In this document: positions 1 to 7,022 of the stretch, one piece after another
Numbering within the stretch: position 1 is the stretch's first letter
Layout of the letters: each line of letters begins with the position of its first letter
Assembly (NCBI RefSeq): GCF_001552595.1
Contig: NZ_BCRM01000028.1
Location: 20,239 to 84,238, forward strand
DNA length: 64,000 nucleotides
Reading direction: 5' to 3'
DNA from: Rhodococcus erythropolis NBRC 15567
GTDB taxonomy: Bacteria > Actinomycetota > Actinomycetes > Mycobacteriales > Mycobacteriaceae
Notes under the pieces: model-generated
The model's database searches: none
Seen by the model: only the letters and a program-made list of their open reading frames with translations
What the model was told of the DNA's origin: nothing
Position numbers and translations under genes: made by a program

Positions 1-63
1 CCGCACCACGTCACGTCCGGGGCGGGTTACCGGCGTCCAGTCCGGTTGACGAGATTCAGTCAC
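1..63 (-). CDS. N-terminus of a probable TetR-type regulator (partial)
   Basis: The minus strand opens with GTG at 63 and runs without a stop to the window edge for 21 codons (MTESRQPDW..., ending RPGRDVVR). A polar N-terminal tail followed by RPGRDVVR resembles the residues before the first helix of TetR-family DNA-binding domains, but the HTH itself is outside the window. The start codon abuts a twin operator at 64-94 and the gene is divergent from the membrane protein at 133, the usual layout of a self-controlling regulator and its target. Identity is inferred from this layout and a very short sequence. Confidence 0.4.
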   Translation of the reverse strand, partial: MTESRQPDWTPVTRPGRDVVR

Positions 64-94
64 GATACCTAGAGTATTCAATACCTCGGGTATT
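64..94. promoter_or_regulatory. Twin palindromic operator between divergent genes
   Basis: Two 15-bp half-palindromes lie one base apart: 64-78 (GATACCTAGAGTATT) and 80-94 (AATACCTCGGGTATT, a perfect palindrome around TCG). They fill most of the gap between the partial regulator (start 63) and the membrane protein (start 133), so a dimeric regulator bound there could control both. The 16-bp periodicity would put two dimers on nearly the same helix face. Confidence 0.55.
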
Positions 95-132
95 GACAAG
101 CTCTTTACTTTCGACAAGATCAGGACTCTTTC

Positions 133-1236
133 GTGACCACTACGCATCCGGCACACGCCGCACCAGACAACAGCTCCACCCACGACGAACACCACCACGA
201 CAATCTGCTCGTGAAATACGGCGCACCCAAGGTGATGGCCGCGCTGTTCGTCGGCGTGCTCCTGCTGCAGATGGGCTTCATCCTCAGCTACGTCGCCGCC
301 TTCCATCAGCCCACTCCGCGAGACATCGAAATCGCGGTCATCGCCGATCAGGGCACACCGGACGGCATGGATCAGCAGATCGCCGACAAACTCAACGCCA
401 TCGACGGCAGCCCGCTCGATGCTCAGGTGGTCGACAGCACGGCGACCGCTCGCCGCATGATCAACGACCGCGAGATCCAGGGCGCGTTTGTCATCAACCC
501 GGCCGGACCGGACACCCTGATCACCGCGAGCGCGGGCGGCAGCTCCATCGCGACGTCGCTCGAAGCGGTGTTCACGAAGGTCGAGGCGACGCAGGACCGA
601 CAGTTCGTCGTCCGCGACGAGATCCCCGTCGGAGCACACGACAACCGCGGACTCTCCGGCTTCTACCTCTCGGTCGGCTGGGTCGTCGGCGGCTATCTCC
701 TTGCGGCAGCCATCGGACTGTTCATCGGTGCGCCGAAGACTCTCCGCCAGGCAAGCGCACACACGGGCGTGATCGCGATCTACTCGATCATCTCGGGAGC
801 CCTCGGCGCACTCATCACCTCACACGTGCTCGGAACTTTCGCGGGCCACTGGTTCCCGCTGTGGATCCTGGGAACAGCCGTGGTGTTCGGCACCGCCATG
901 TTCACACTCGGATTGCGCGCTGCCATCGGCGTTCTGGCAGTCCCGCTGGCTATCGCCGTCTTCGTGATTCTCGGCAATCCCAGTGCGGGAGGCGCATTCG
1001 GCTCCAACGTGATTCCCTCGTTCTATGCCGCCATCGGCCGATGGATCACACCTGGCGCCGGCACCGAAGGCGTGCGGAGCATCGTCTACTTCAACAACGT
1101 CGGCGTCGGCCAGCCTGCTCTGACGCTTTTCCTGTACGCACTGATCGGTGCGGTCATGCTGTTCGGCTTTACGATCCGTCGCAACCGAAAGTCCACCGAC
1201 ACGACGCCGACTCCAGCTGTGGCGAACGCCGACTAG
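133..1236 (+). CDS. ABC-2-like / YhgE-type membrane protein
   Basis: A 367-residue protein from a GTG start. It has a His-rich polar N-tail, one hydrophobic segment near residues 34-56, an extracytoplasmic domain of about 130 residues, and then about five hydrophobic segments (roughly 178-200, 215-235, 245-265, 270-290, 320-342). This layout matches DUF3533/ABC-2 permease-like proteins such as YhgE/Pip, which are linked to export or envelope stress in other bacteria. No ATPase gene is adjacent. The divergent partial regulator and the operator at 64-94 suggest inducible expression, as for a drug or solvent exporter. The substrate cannot be read from the sequence. Confidence 0.7.
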   Translation: MTTTHPAHAAPDNSSTHDEHHHDNLLVKYGAPKVMAALFVGVLLLQMGFILSYVAAFHQPTPRDIEIAVIADQGTPDGMDQQIADKLNAIDGSPLDAQVVDSTATARRMINDREIQGAFVINPAGPDTLITASAGGSSIATSLEAVFTKVEATQDRQFVVRDEIPVGAHDNRGLSGFYLSVGWVVGGYLLAAAIGLFIGAPKTLRQASAHTGVIAIYSIISGALGALITSHVLGTFAGHWFPLWILGTAVVFGTAMFTLGLRAAIGVLAVPLAIAVFVILGNPSAGGAFGSNVIPSFYAAIGRWITPGAGTEGVRSIVYFNNVGVGQPALTLFLYALIGAVMLFGFTIRRNRKSTDTTPTPAVANAD

Positions 1237-1251
1237 TCCTAGTCTGAACTC

Positions 1252-1725
1252 ATGACGAGCCTCCTCCACCCCAACGCCTCGCACGTCGCCGAAACACTGA
1301 TCTCACGGGGTCACCACGGCGTCATCGTCACGCAGCCCGAAGCCACGCACACCGCGGCCGAGGCAGCGGCGGCCGTCGGGGTGGAGGTAGGCGCGATCAC
1401 CAAGTCGCTCGTGTTCCTTCTCGACGACGACCCGGTCCTACTGCTGGTCTCCGGCGCACATCAGGTCAATCTGAAAGCCACCGGCGAACGCCTCGAAGGC
1501 AAGCTCACGCGGGCGCCGCTGGAAATGGCGAAGTCGGCAACGGGCCAGCCGATCGGTGGGGTCGCACCGCTCGGGCATCCCACCAACCTGCCCACCTACA
1601 TCGATACCGCCCTCGAGCAGTACCCCGAATTGTGGGCTGCTGCCGGGCACCCGAACACGGTCTTTCGCACGACGTACTCCGAACTCCTTCGAATCACGGC
1701 CGGCCTCGCCGTCGACATGGACTGA
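1252..1725 (+). CDS. ybaK: YbaK/EbsC-family aminoacyl-tRNA deacylase
   Basis: A 157-residue protein with the YbaK/ProX fold: an early ATHTAAEAAAAVGV segment, KSLVFLLDDDPVLLLVSGAHQVN in the middle, and the conserved GGVAPLGH loop near residues 100-107. Family members hydrolyse misacylated tRNAs, typically Cys-tRNA(Pro), in the cytoplasm. The length is normal for a free-standing YbaK. It starts 15 bp after the membrane protein on the same strand and may be co-transcribed, though no functional link is evident. Which misacylated tRNA it edits is not decided by the sequence. Confidence 0.85.
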   Translation: MTSLLHPNASHVAETLISRGHHGVIVTQPEATHTAAEAAAAVGVEVGAITKSLVFLLDDDPVLLLVSGAHQVNLKATGERLEGKLTRAPLEMAKSATGQPIGGVAPLGHPTNLPTYIDTALEQYPELWAAAGHPNTVFRTTYSELLRITAGLAVDMD

Positions 1726-1788
1726 CGCACTTCAGCCAACCCGGTCCGAACCCACTCAGACGTGCGTCCACCTATAGTTGGACGCACC

Positions 1789-1941
1789 ATGTGCACTGCA
1801 ACCAGGACCCCGGCCGGTAACCACTGGCGTCGACGACACGTAGATCTGTGCCGCACCGACGCATGTCTGTGTATGCCGAGCGCAGTCACCTCGACCACAC
1901 CGCACACCTCGAGTTCCAGCCGGAGAGTTCCCGTTGTCTGA
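1789..1941 (+). CDS. Cys-rich leader peptide ORF upstream of flavin reductase
   Basis: A 50-codon ORF starts at ATG 1789, eleven bases after the first base of TTG-free -10-like TATAGT (1773-1778), so the transcript would be leaderless or nearly so. The peptide contains [15 protein letters not shown], with Cys at residues 2, 21, 26 and 28. An RHVDLxR...C core is typical of the small actinobacterial 'putative leader peptides' and Cys-rich uORFs placed before sulfur-metabolism genes, where ribosome stalling at Cys codons couples cysteine supply to expression. Its stop (1939-1941) overlaps the flavin reductase start at 1934 by 8 bp, which allows translational coupling. Function is inferred from this family resemblance and placement. 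Confidence 0.65.
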   Translation: MCTATRTPAGNHWRRRHVDLCRTDACLCMPSAVTSTTPHTSSSSRRVPVV

Positions 1942-2512
1942 CAAGCCGAATGCCGTTTCAAGCCACACCACCCCCGACGTCCCCGAAGTAGCAGCGACGC
2001 CCGAGTTGTCCACCGGCATCTGCGCCGGTGACTACCGTGCAGCGCTTCGCCGCCACCCCGCCGGTGTCACCGTCGTGACCCTCGATTCGGGTACCGGCCC
2101 GGTGGGTTTCACCGCCACCTCGTTCTCGTCCGTCTCCCTCGAGCCGCCGCTCGTCTCGTTCAACATCGCGGAGACGTCGTCGAGCATCAATGCACTCAAG
2201 GCCGCCGAGTCTTTGGTTATCCACCTTCTCGGCGAACATCAGCAGCATCTGGCCCAGCGCTTTGCGCGTAGCGCCGATCAGCGTTTTGCAGACGAGTCGC
2301 TGTGGGCAGTGCTCGACACCGGGGAGCCGGTTCTGCACGGCACCCCCAGCTGGATGCGCGTCAAGGTCGACCAGTTGATCCCTGTCGGCGACCACACGCT
2401 GGTCATCGGACTCGTCACGCGGGTTCACGCCGAAGAGGACGACGAATCCGCTGCCGCACCGCTGCTCTACCACGAGGGCAAGTACTACCGCCCCACTCCG
2501 TTAGGTCAATAG
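1934..2512 (+). CDS. Flavin reductase-like FMN-binding protein
   Basis: A 192-residue protein of the flavin reductase (split-barrel FMN-binding) family. It shows [15 protein letters not shown] near residues 36-50, [21 protein letters not shown] (FMN-contact region) and a late [11 protein letters not shown]. Such proteins supply reduced flavin to two-component monooxygenases, including those that release sulfur from organosulfur compounds. The TTG start at 1934 is chosen because GGAGAG lies 6 bases upstream and no better start is available. The Cys-rich leader ORF overlaps this start, which hints at control by cysteine and a role in sulfur acquisition. No partner oxygenase is adjacent. Confidence 0.8.
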   Translation: MSDKPNAVSSHTTPDVPEVAATPELSTGICAGDYRAALRRHPAGVTVVTLDSGTGPVGFTATSFSSVSLEPPLVSFNIAETSSSINALKAAESLVIHLLGEHQQHLAQRFARSADQRFADESLWAVLDTGEPVLHGTPSWMRVKVDQLIPVGDHTLVIGLVTRVHAEEDDESAAAPLLYHEGKYYRPTPLGQ

Positions 2513-2516
2513 ACAA

Positions 2517-2560
2517 CTGTGCGCCTTTATTAACCGCCCGCGGTTAATAAAGGCGCACAG
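2517..2560. terminator. Bidirectional terminator between convergent genes
   Basis: A perfect 20-bp inverted repeat (2517-2536 and 2541-2560) with a CCCG loop. It sits between the flavin reductase and gabD, which converge. Each arm carries an A/T-rich TTTATTAA stretch, so the hairpin could stop transcription from both sides. Confidence 0.85.
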
Positions 2561-2564
2561 CAAG

Positions 2565-4010
2565 TTACAGCGCTACGTACTTGGTATCGAGATACTCGTC
2601 GATACCCTCGGTTCCGCCTTCACGGCCGAAGCCCGATTCCTTCACGCCACCGAACGGCGCCGCAGCATCGGAGATCGCGCCGCGATTGACGCCGACCATG
2701 CCGGTGTCCAGCTTGGCCGAGACGCGCATCGCCCGGTCGATGTCGCGGGTGTAGAAGTACGCCACGAGGCCGTACTCGGTGTTGTTCGCAGCCGCGATCG
2801 CTTCGTCTTCGGTGTCGAAACCGATCACTGCCGCAACGGGTCCGAAGATCTCTTCCTTCAGCAGGCGCGCATCGGCGGGCACCTGATCCAGAACGGTCGG
2901 GGTGAAGAAGAAGCCGGCTCCTTCGGGCGCCGATCCACCGGTGCGAACGCGAGCGCCCTTGGACACGGCGTCGTCGACGAGTCCGGTGACGGTTGCGAGC
3001 TGCTTGGTGTTGATCAGCGGGCCGATGTTGGTGCCCTCGGCGTCACCGGCGCCCACCTTCAAGGCCGCAACCTTGGCGGTGAACTTGTCGGTGAACTCCT
3101 CGCGCACCGAGTTGGCGACGTAGATGCGGTTGGCCGCGGTGCAGGCCTCGCCGCCGTTACGCATCTTCGCGAGCATTGCGCCGTCGACAGCTGCGTCGAT
3201 GTCGGCGTCGTCGAAGACGATGAACGGCGCATTGCCACCGAGTTCCATCGACGTGCGGAGCAGCTTGTCAGCGGCATTGCGCACCAACAGCTTTCCGACG
3301 CCCGTGGAGCCGGTGAAGGTGACCTTGCGCAGACGCGCATCTTCCATCAGCGGTCCACTGATGGAGGCCGCGTCGGACGTCGGGAGGATCGAGAGCACAC
3401 CGTCGGGCAGACCGGCATCGGCGAACACCTGACCGAGGAGCTGCATGGTCAGCGGCGTGTCCTCGGCGGGCTTGACGATGATGGTGCAACCGGCAGCCAG
3501 CGCCGGTCCGATCTTGCGTGTGCCCATGGCGAGCGGGAAGTTCCACGGGGTGATCGCAAGGACCGGTCCGACGGCTTCCTTGGTGACCAGGATGCGACCG
3601 TTGCCGGCCGGAGCCTGCGTGAAACGTCCGCCGATGCGTACTGCTTCCTCGCTGAACCAGCGCAGGAATTCGCCGCCGTAGTTGACCTCACCGCGGCTCT
3701 CTGCCAACGACTTACCCATTTCCAGGGTCATCATCAGCGCGAAGTCCTCGGCGCGGGCGTGCAGCAATTCGAAGGCGGTGCGCAGGATCTCGCCGCGTAC
3801 ACGTGCCGGCGTGGCCGCCCAGTCTTCCTGCGCCGCAGCGGCGAGGTCGAGCGCACGGATACCGTCGGCAGCGGTGGCGTCGGCTACCTGGGCGAGTTCC
3901 TCACCCGTTGCCGGGTTGTAGACCGCAAAGGTCTTCTCGGCCGGGACGAGCTTGCCGCCGAGCCAGAGACCCTTGGGTACCGAGTCGAGAAGATCCGAGA
4001 CGTTGGACAT
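2565..4010 (-). CDS. gabD: Succinate-semialdehyde dehydrogenase
   Basis: A 481-residue aldehyde dehydrogenase that oxidises succinate semialdehyde to succinate with NAD(P)+, the last step of GABA breakdown. Catalytic features are visible: Asn157 in PWNFP, GSTGVGK around 234-240, the general base Glu256 in MELGGNAP and the nucleophile Cys290 in GGEACTAAN. Length is normal for GabD. It follows gabT with a 1-bp gap (gabT stop 4012, gabD start 4010), so the two are one operon. Substrate assignment rests on this pairing. The operon ends at the terminator at 2517-2560. Confidence 0.92.
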   Translation of the reverse strand: MSNVSDLLDSVPKGLWLGGKLVPAEKTFAVYNPATGEELAQVADATAADGIRALDLAAAAQEDWAATPARVRGEILRTAFELLHARAEDFALMMTLEMGKSLAESRGEVNYGGEFLRWFSEEAVRIGGRFTQAPAGNGRILVTKEAVGPVLAITPWNFPLAMGTRKIGPALAAGCTIIVKPAEDTPLTMQLLGQVFADAGLPDGVLSILPTSDAASISGPLMEDARLRKVTFTGSTGVGKLLVRNAADKLLRTSMELGGNAPFIVFDDADIDAAVDGAMLAKMRNGGEACTAANRIYVANSVREEFTDKFTAKVAALKVGAGDAEGTNIGPLINTKQLATVTGLVDDAVSKGARVRTGGSAPEGAGFFFTPTVLDQVPADARLLKEEIFGPVAAVIGFDTEDEAIAAANNTEYGLVAYFYTRDIDRAMRVSAKLDTGMVGVNRGAISDAAAPFGGVKESGFGREGGTEGIDEYLDTKYVAL

Positions 4011-4011
4011 G

Positions 4012-5376
4012 TCAGTTCCCCTGTGCTGCAGTGCGAATAGCGGTCTCGAGGACGGTCAACGCGTCGTCGAGCAGCTCTTCGGAGATGACCAGCGGCGGGA
4101 GCAGACGGATGACGTTGCCGTAGGTACCGCAGGTGAGGATCACGACGCCGGCAGCGAGGCATTCGGCGGCGATCTTCTTGGTGATATCGGCGTCCGGCTC
4201 CTGCCCACCGGGCTTGACCAGCTCGATGGCGAGCATGGCGCCGCGACCGCGAACGTCACCGATGACGTCGAGTTCCTTTGCCAGTGCGTTCATTCGGCCG
4301 ACGACGGTCGACTCGATGGTGCGTGCGCGGCCACAGAGGTCGAGCTCGCGCATCTGGTCGATGGACGCCAATGCAGCGGCGCAGGCGACGGGGTTACCGC
4401 CGTAGGTGCCACCGAGGCCGCCGGGGTGGACGGCGTCGATGAGCTCGGCGCGGCCCGTGACAGCGGCGAGCGGCATGCCGCCTGCGATGCCCTTGGCGAG
4501 AGTGACCAGGTCGGGGACGATGCCCTCGTGATCGCTGGCGAACCAGGCGCCGGTACGAGCGAAGCCTGCCTGAACCTCGTCGGCGATGAAGACGACGCCG
4601 TTCTCCTTGGCCCACGCGACGAGCGTCGGGAGGAATCCTTCTGCGGGAACGATGAATCCGCCCTCGCCCTGAATGGGCTCGATGAGGATGGCGGCCGTGT
4701 TGGCAGCACCGACCTGCTTCTCGATCATCGTGATGGCGCGCTGTGCGGCCTGCTCACCCGTGATCTTGGAGCCGTCGACGTTGAGGCCCTCGCGGTACGG
4801 GTAGGACATCGGGACGCGGTAGACCTCGGGGGCGAACGGACCGAAGCCGCTCTTGTACGGCATGGACTTCGATGTCAGTGCCATCGTGAGGTTGGTGCGG
4901 CCGTGGTACGCGTGGTCGAAGACGACGACTGCGTCGCGACCGGTTGCGTGACGGGCGATCTTGACGGCGTTCTCGACGGCTTCTGCGCCGGAGTTGAACA
5001 GCACGGAACGCTTCTCGTGGTCACCGGGGGTGAGCTCGGCGAGACGCTCGGCGACCTCGACGTAGCCCTCGTACGGAGCGACCATGAAACAGGTGTGGGT
5101 GAAGTGCGCGACCTGATCCTGAACTGCGGACACGACGGCCGGGTTGGAAGCACCGACGCTGGTCACCGCGATACCGGCACCGAGGTCGATCAGCGAGTTG
5201 CCGTCGACGTCGACGATGACTCCGCCGTCTGCGTCGGCGACGTAGACCGGGAGGGTGGATGCGACGCCGGCGCCGACGACCTTCTTACGGCGTTCGGCGA
5301 GCGCAGCCGAGCGCGGGCCCGGGAACTCCGTGACGATGCGACGCTCCTGCGGAAGCCGGTATTCGATTGCACTCAT
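4012..5376 (-). CDS. gabT: 4-aminobutyrate aminotransferase
   Basis: A 454-residue class III PLP aminotransferase that moves the amino group of GABA to 2-oxoglutarate, giving succinate semialdehyde and glutamate. Visible landmarks are NSGAEAVENAVK near 128-139, HAYHGR at 155-160, EPIQGEGGF near 233-241, Asp266 in ADEVQAGF and the PLP lysine Lys295 in LAKGIAGG. The start at 5376 (MSAIEYR) is preferred over in-frame codons further upstream because GAGGGTGG precedes it and the protein then has the normal family length. It is the first gene of gabT-gabD and faces a PucR regulator across a gap with a large palindrome. Confidence 0.92.
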   Translation of the reverse strand: MSAIEYRLPQERRIVTEFPGPRSAALAERRKKVVGAGVASTLPVYVADADGGVIVDVDGNSLIDLGAGIAVTSVGASNPAVVSAVQDQVAHFTHTCFMVAPYEGYVEVAERLAELTPGDHEKRSVLFNSGAEAVENAVKIARHATGRDAVVVFDHAYHGRTNLTMALTSKSMPYKSGFGPFAPEVYRVPMSYPYREGLNVDGSKITGEQAAQRAITMIEKQVGAANTAAILIEPIQGEGGFIVPAEGFLPTLVAWAKENGVVFIADEVQAGFARTGAWFASDHEGIVPDLVTLAKGIAGGMPLAAVTGRAELIDAVHPGGLGGTYGGNPVACAAALASIDQMRELDLCGRARTIESTVVGRMNALAKELDVIGDVRGRGAMLAIELVKPGGQEPDADITKKIAAECLAAGVVILTCGTYGNVIRLLPPLVISEELLDDALTVLETAIRTAAQGN

Positions 5377-5439
5377 GTGACCACCCTCTCGGTTGTGTAT
5401 TGCATTCGAGTATGCGACGCGCGAAGCATCGCAAGCACT

Positions 5440-5482
5440 GCCGAAATGGATACCCGAAGCTTCAGGGCTACTCCATATCGGC
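5440..5482. promoter_or_regulatory. Large near-palindrome between gabT and PucR gene
   Basis: A 43-bp imperfect palindrome. The outer arms are GCCGAAATGGA (5440-5450) and TCCATATCGGC (5472-5482), differing at one position; the inner part has CCC-GAAGCTTC-A-GGG. It lies in the only gap between the divergent gabT and regulator genes. PucR-type GabR of Corynebacterium glutamicum activates its gab operon from the equivalent gap, so this is the obvious candidate operator. Confidence 0.6.
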
Positions 5483-5504
5483 AACGACAGCTAGCCTTGA
5501 TCAG

Positions 5505-7022
5505 GTGACGGTTCCGATCTCGTGGCTCTTGCGCCAGAAACACCTCTCGCTGGCTCTGCTCACCGACCGAGCAGCTGCCACCCACCCCGTCACGTTTGCA
5601 CAGGCCACAGAGCTGACGGACCCCACCCCGTGGCTTTCCGGCGGCGAATTGGTGCTCACCACCGGGCTGGCACTGGTGGGCGCGGACGCCACCGACTACA
5701 GCGAGTACATCGACCGTCTGGCCGCCGCAGAAGTATCGGCTCTGGGTTTCGGGACCGGCCTTTCCCACGAGAGTGTGCCCGCAGACCTGATTGCCGCCGC
5801 CCGCAGTCGCGGGCTCCCCCTGCTGGAAGTGCCGTTCACGACCCCGTTCGCGGCGGTCACGCGCGCGGTGATGACCCGTCTGAGCCAGCAGGAATACGAA
5901 TCGGTACTCCGCGCGGCAGAAGTACAGACACGCATCACCCGCGTTGCGCTGCGCGGTGGCGTGTCGGCGATCGTGCGTGAACTGGCCACGGCCACAAAAA
6001 CTTCGGTGGCGTTTGTCGGTGATCGGATCACCGCGGTGCATCCGGCAAACCAGAAGTCGTTGATCACCGAGGTTCGCGCGGTCTCGGCCACCACCCGCGA
6101 TCCCAACGCTCCGGCGTCGATCTCGCAGAGCACACCCGAACGGACGCTGACACTGTCCCCCGTCGGCGTCACCGACAGTTGGCACGGCTACCTCGCCATG
6201 GCGGGCGCCGGGCCCCTGAGCAATATCGACAGAGTGTTGCTCGGGCATGCGGTCTCGCTGCTCACTCTCGAACTCGAGAAACCGGTTCGACTACGGGCCG
6301 AGCGAACTCGACTCAACGCCATGGCTTTCGGGCTCTTACTCGACGGCCGAATCCCCGAGGACGGTGTGCCGTCGTACTTGGACGAAGCGAGCGATACGCA
6401 CGGCAATGTCCGTGTCGTCCACGTTCGCGGATCCGGACTCGGCCCTGTTCTTCGCGAACTCGACAACGCTCTCGCGCGAGCAGGCCGGCCGTTGTTCGCG
6501 CAATCCGAGGACGGTTCGCTGACCGTCCTCCTTCGCGGAACCGACACAATCGACACTGCCAAAACACTACTGGCGCAGCTCTCCCCCACCGAGGCGAAGA
6601 CGGTGCGGGCCGGAATCAGCACCCCTCACCGTCTTCTGGACGCACCGCGCGCACTCGTCCAGGCCCGCGCCGCGGCCAATCTCACGACGGCCACTGCCCG
6701 CATTCTCGAGTTCGACGCTCTGAGTGGTTCGACGATTCTGGCATCCGAGCCTGCCCGTGAGGCACTGATCGCAATGGCTGCGGACACCATCCCGGTGCTG
6801 ACGGAACACGACCAGGCACACGGGACCGCGCTGGTCGCGTCTTTGCGCGCCTATCTCGAGGCAAACGGCCAATGGGAATCGGCCGCAGCCGAACTCGGTG
6901 TTCATCGGCACACCCTCCGAGGTCGCATCGCACGCATCGAGGAACTGCTGCAATGCGACCTCGGACAGGCCAGGGTCAGAGCCGAACTGCTGCTATCGCT
7001 ACTCGCCTGGGAGGGTCGCTGA
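5505..7022 (+). CDS. gabR: PucR-family regulator, probable GabR
   Basis: A 505-residue regulator with an N-terminal PucR-like sensor region (about 1-130, TPWLSGGELVLTTG), a middle GGDEF-like/CdaR region and a C-terminal helix-turn-helix near 445-480 (ESAAAELGVHRHTLRGRI). GTG 5505 is taken as start: it gives the family-typical beginning (TVPISWLLRQ), and no clear Shine-Dalgarno precedes it, so the mRNA may be leaderless. It is divergent from gabT-gabD across the palindrome at 5440-5482. In corynebacteria a PucR protein called GabR activates gabTDP; the same role is inferred here from position. The 3' end overlaps the convergent glutamate dehydrogenase gene by 24 bp. Confidence 0.75.
   Translation: MTVPISWLLRQKHLSLALLTDRAAATHPVTFAQATELTDPTPWLSGGELVLTTGLALVGADATDYSEYIDRLAAAEVSALGFGTGLSHESVPADLIAAARSRGLPLLEVPFTTPFAAVTRAVMTRLSQQEYESVLRAAEVQTRITRVALRGGVSAIVRELATATKTSVAFVGDRITAVHPANQKSLITEVRAVSATTRDPNAPASISQSTPERTLTLSPVGVTDSWHGYLAMAGAGPLSNIDRVLLGHAVSLLTLELEKPVRLRAERTRLNAMAFGLLLDGRIPEDGVPSYLDEASDTHGNVRVVHVRGSGLGPVLRELDNALARAGRPLFAQSEDGSLTVLLRGTDTIDTAKTLLAQLSPTEAKTVRAGISTPHRLLDAPRALVQARAAANLTTATARILEFDALSGSTILASEPAREALIAMAADTIPVLTEHDQAHGTALVASLRAYLEANGQWESAAAELGVHRHTLRGRIARIEELLQCDLGQARVRAELLLSLLAWEGR

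Noticed and set aside
3952..5508. 518-codon open frame on the plus strand opposite gabT
   Set aside because: It is the antisense shadow of gabT, a well-supported gene; no ribosome site or recognisable domain, and such frames are common in high-GC DNA.
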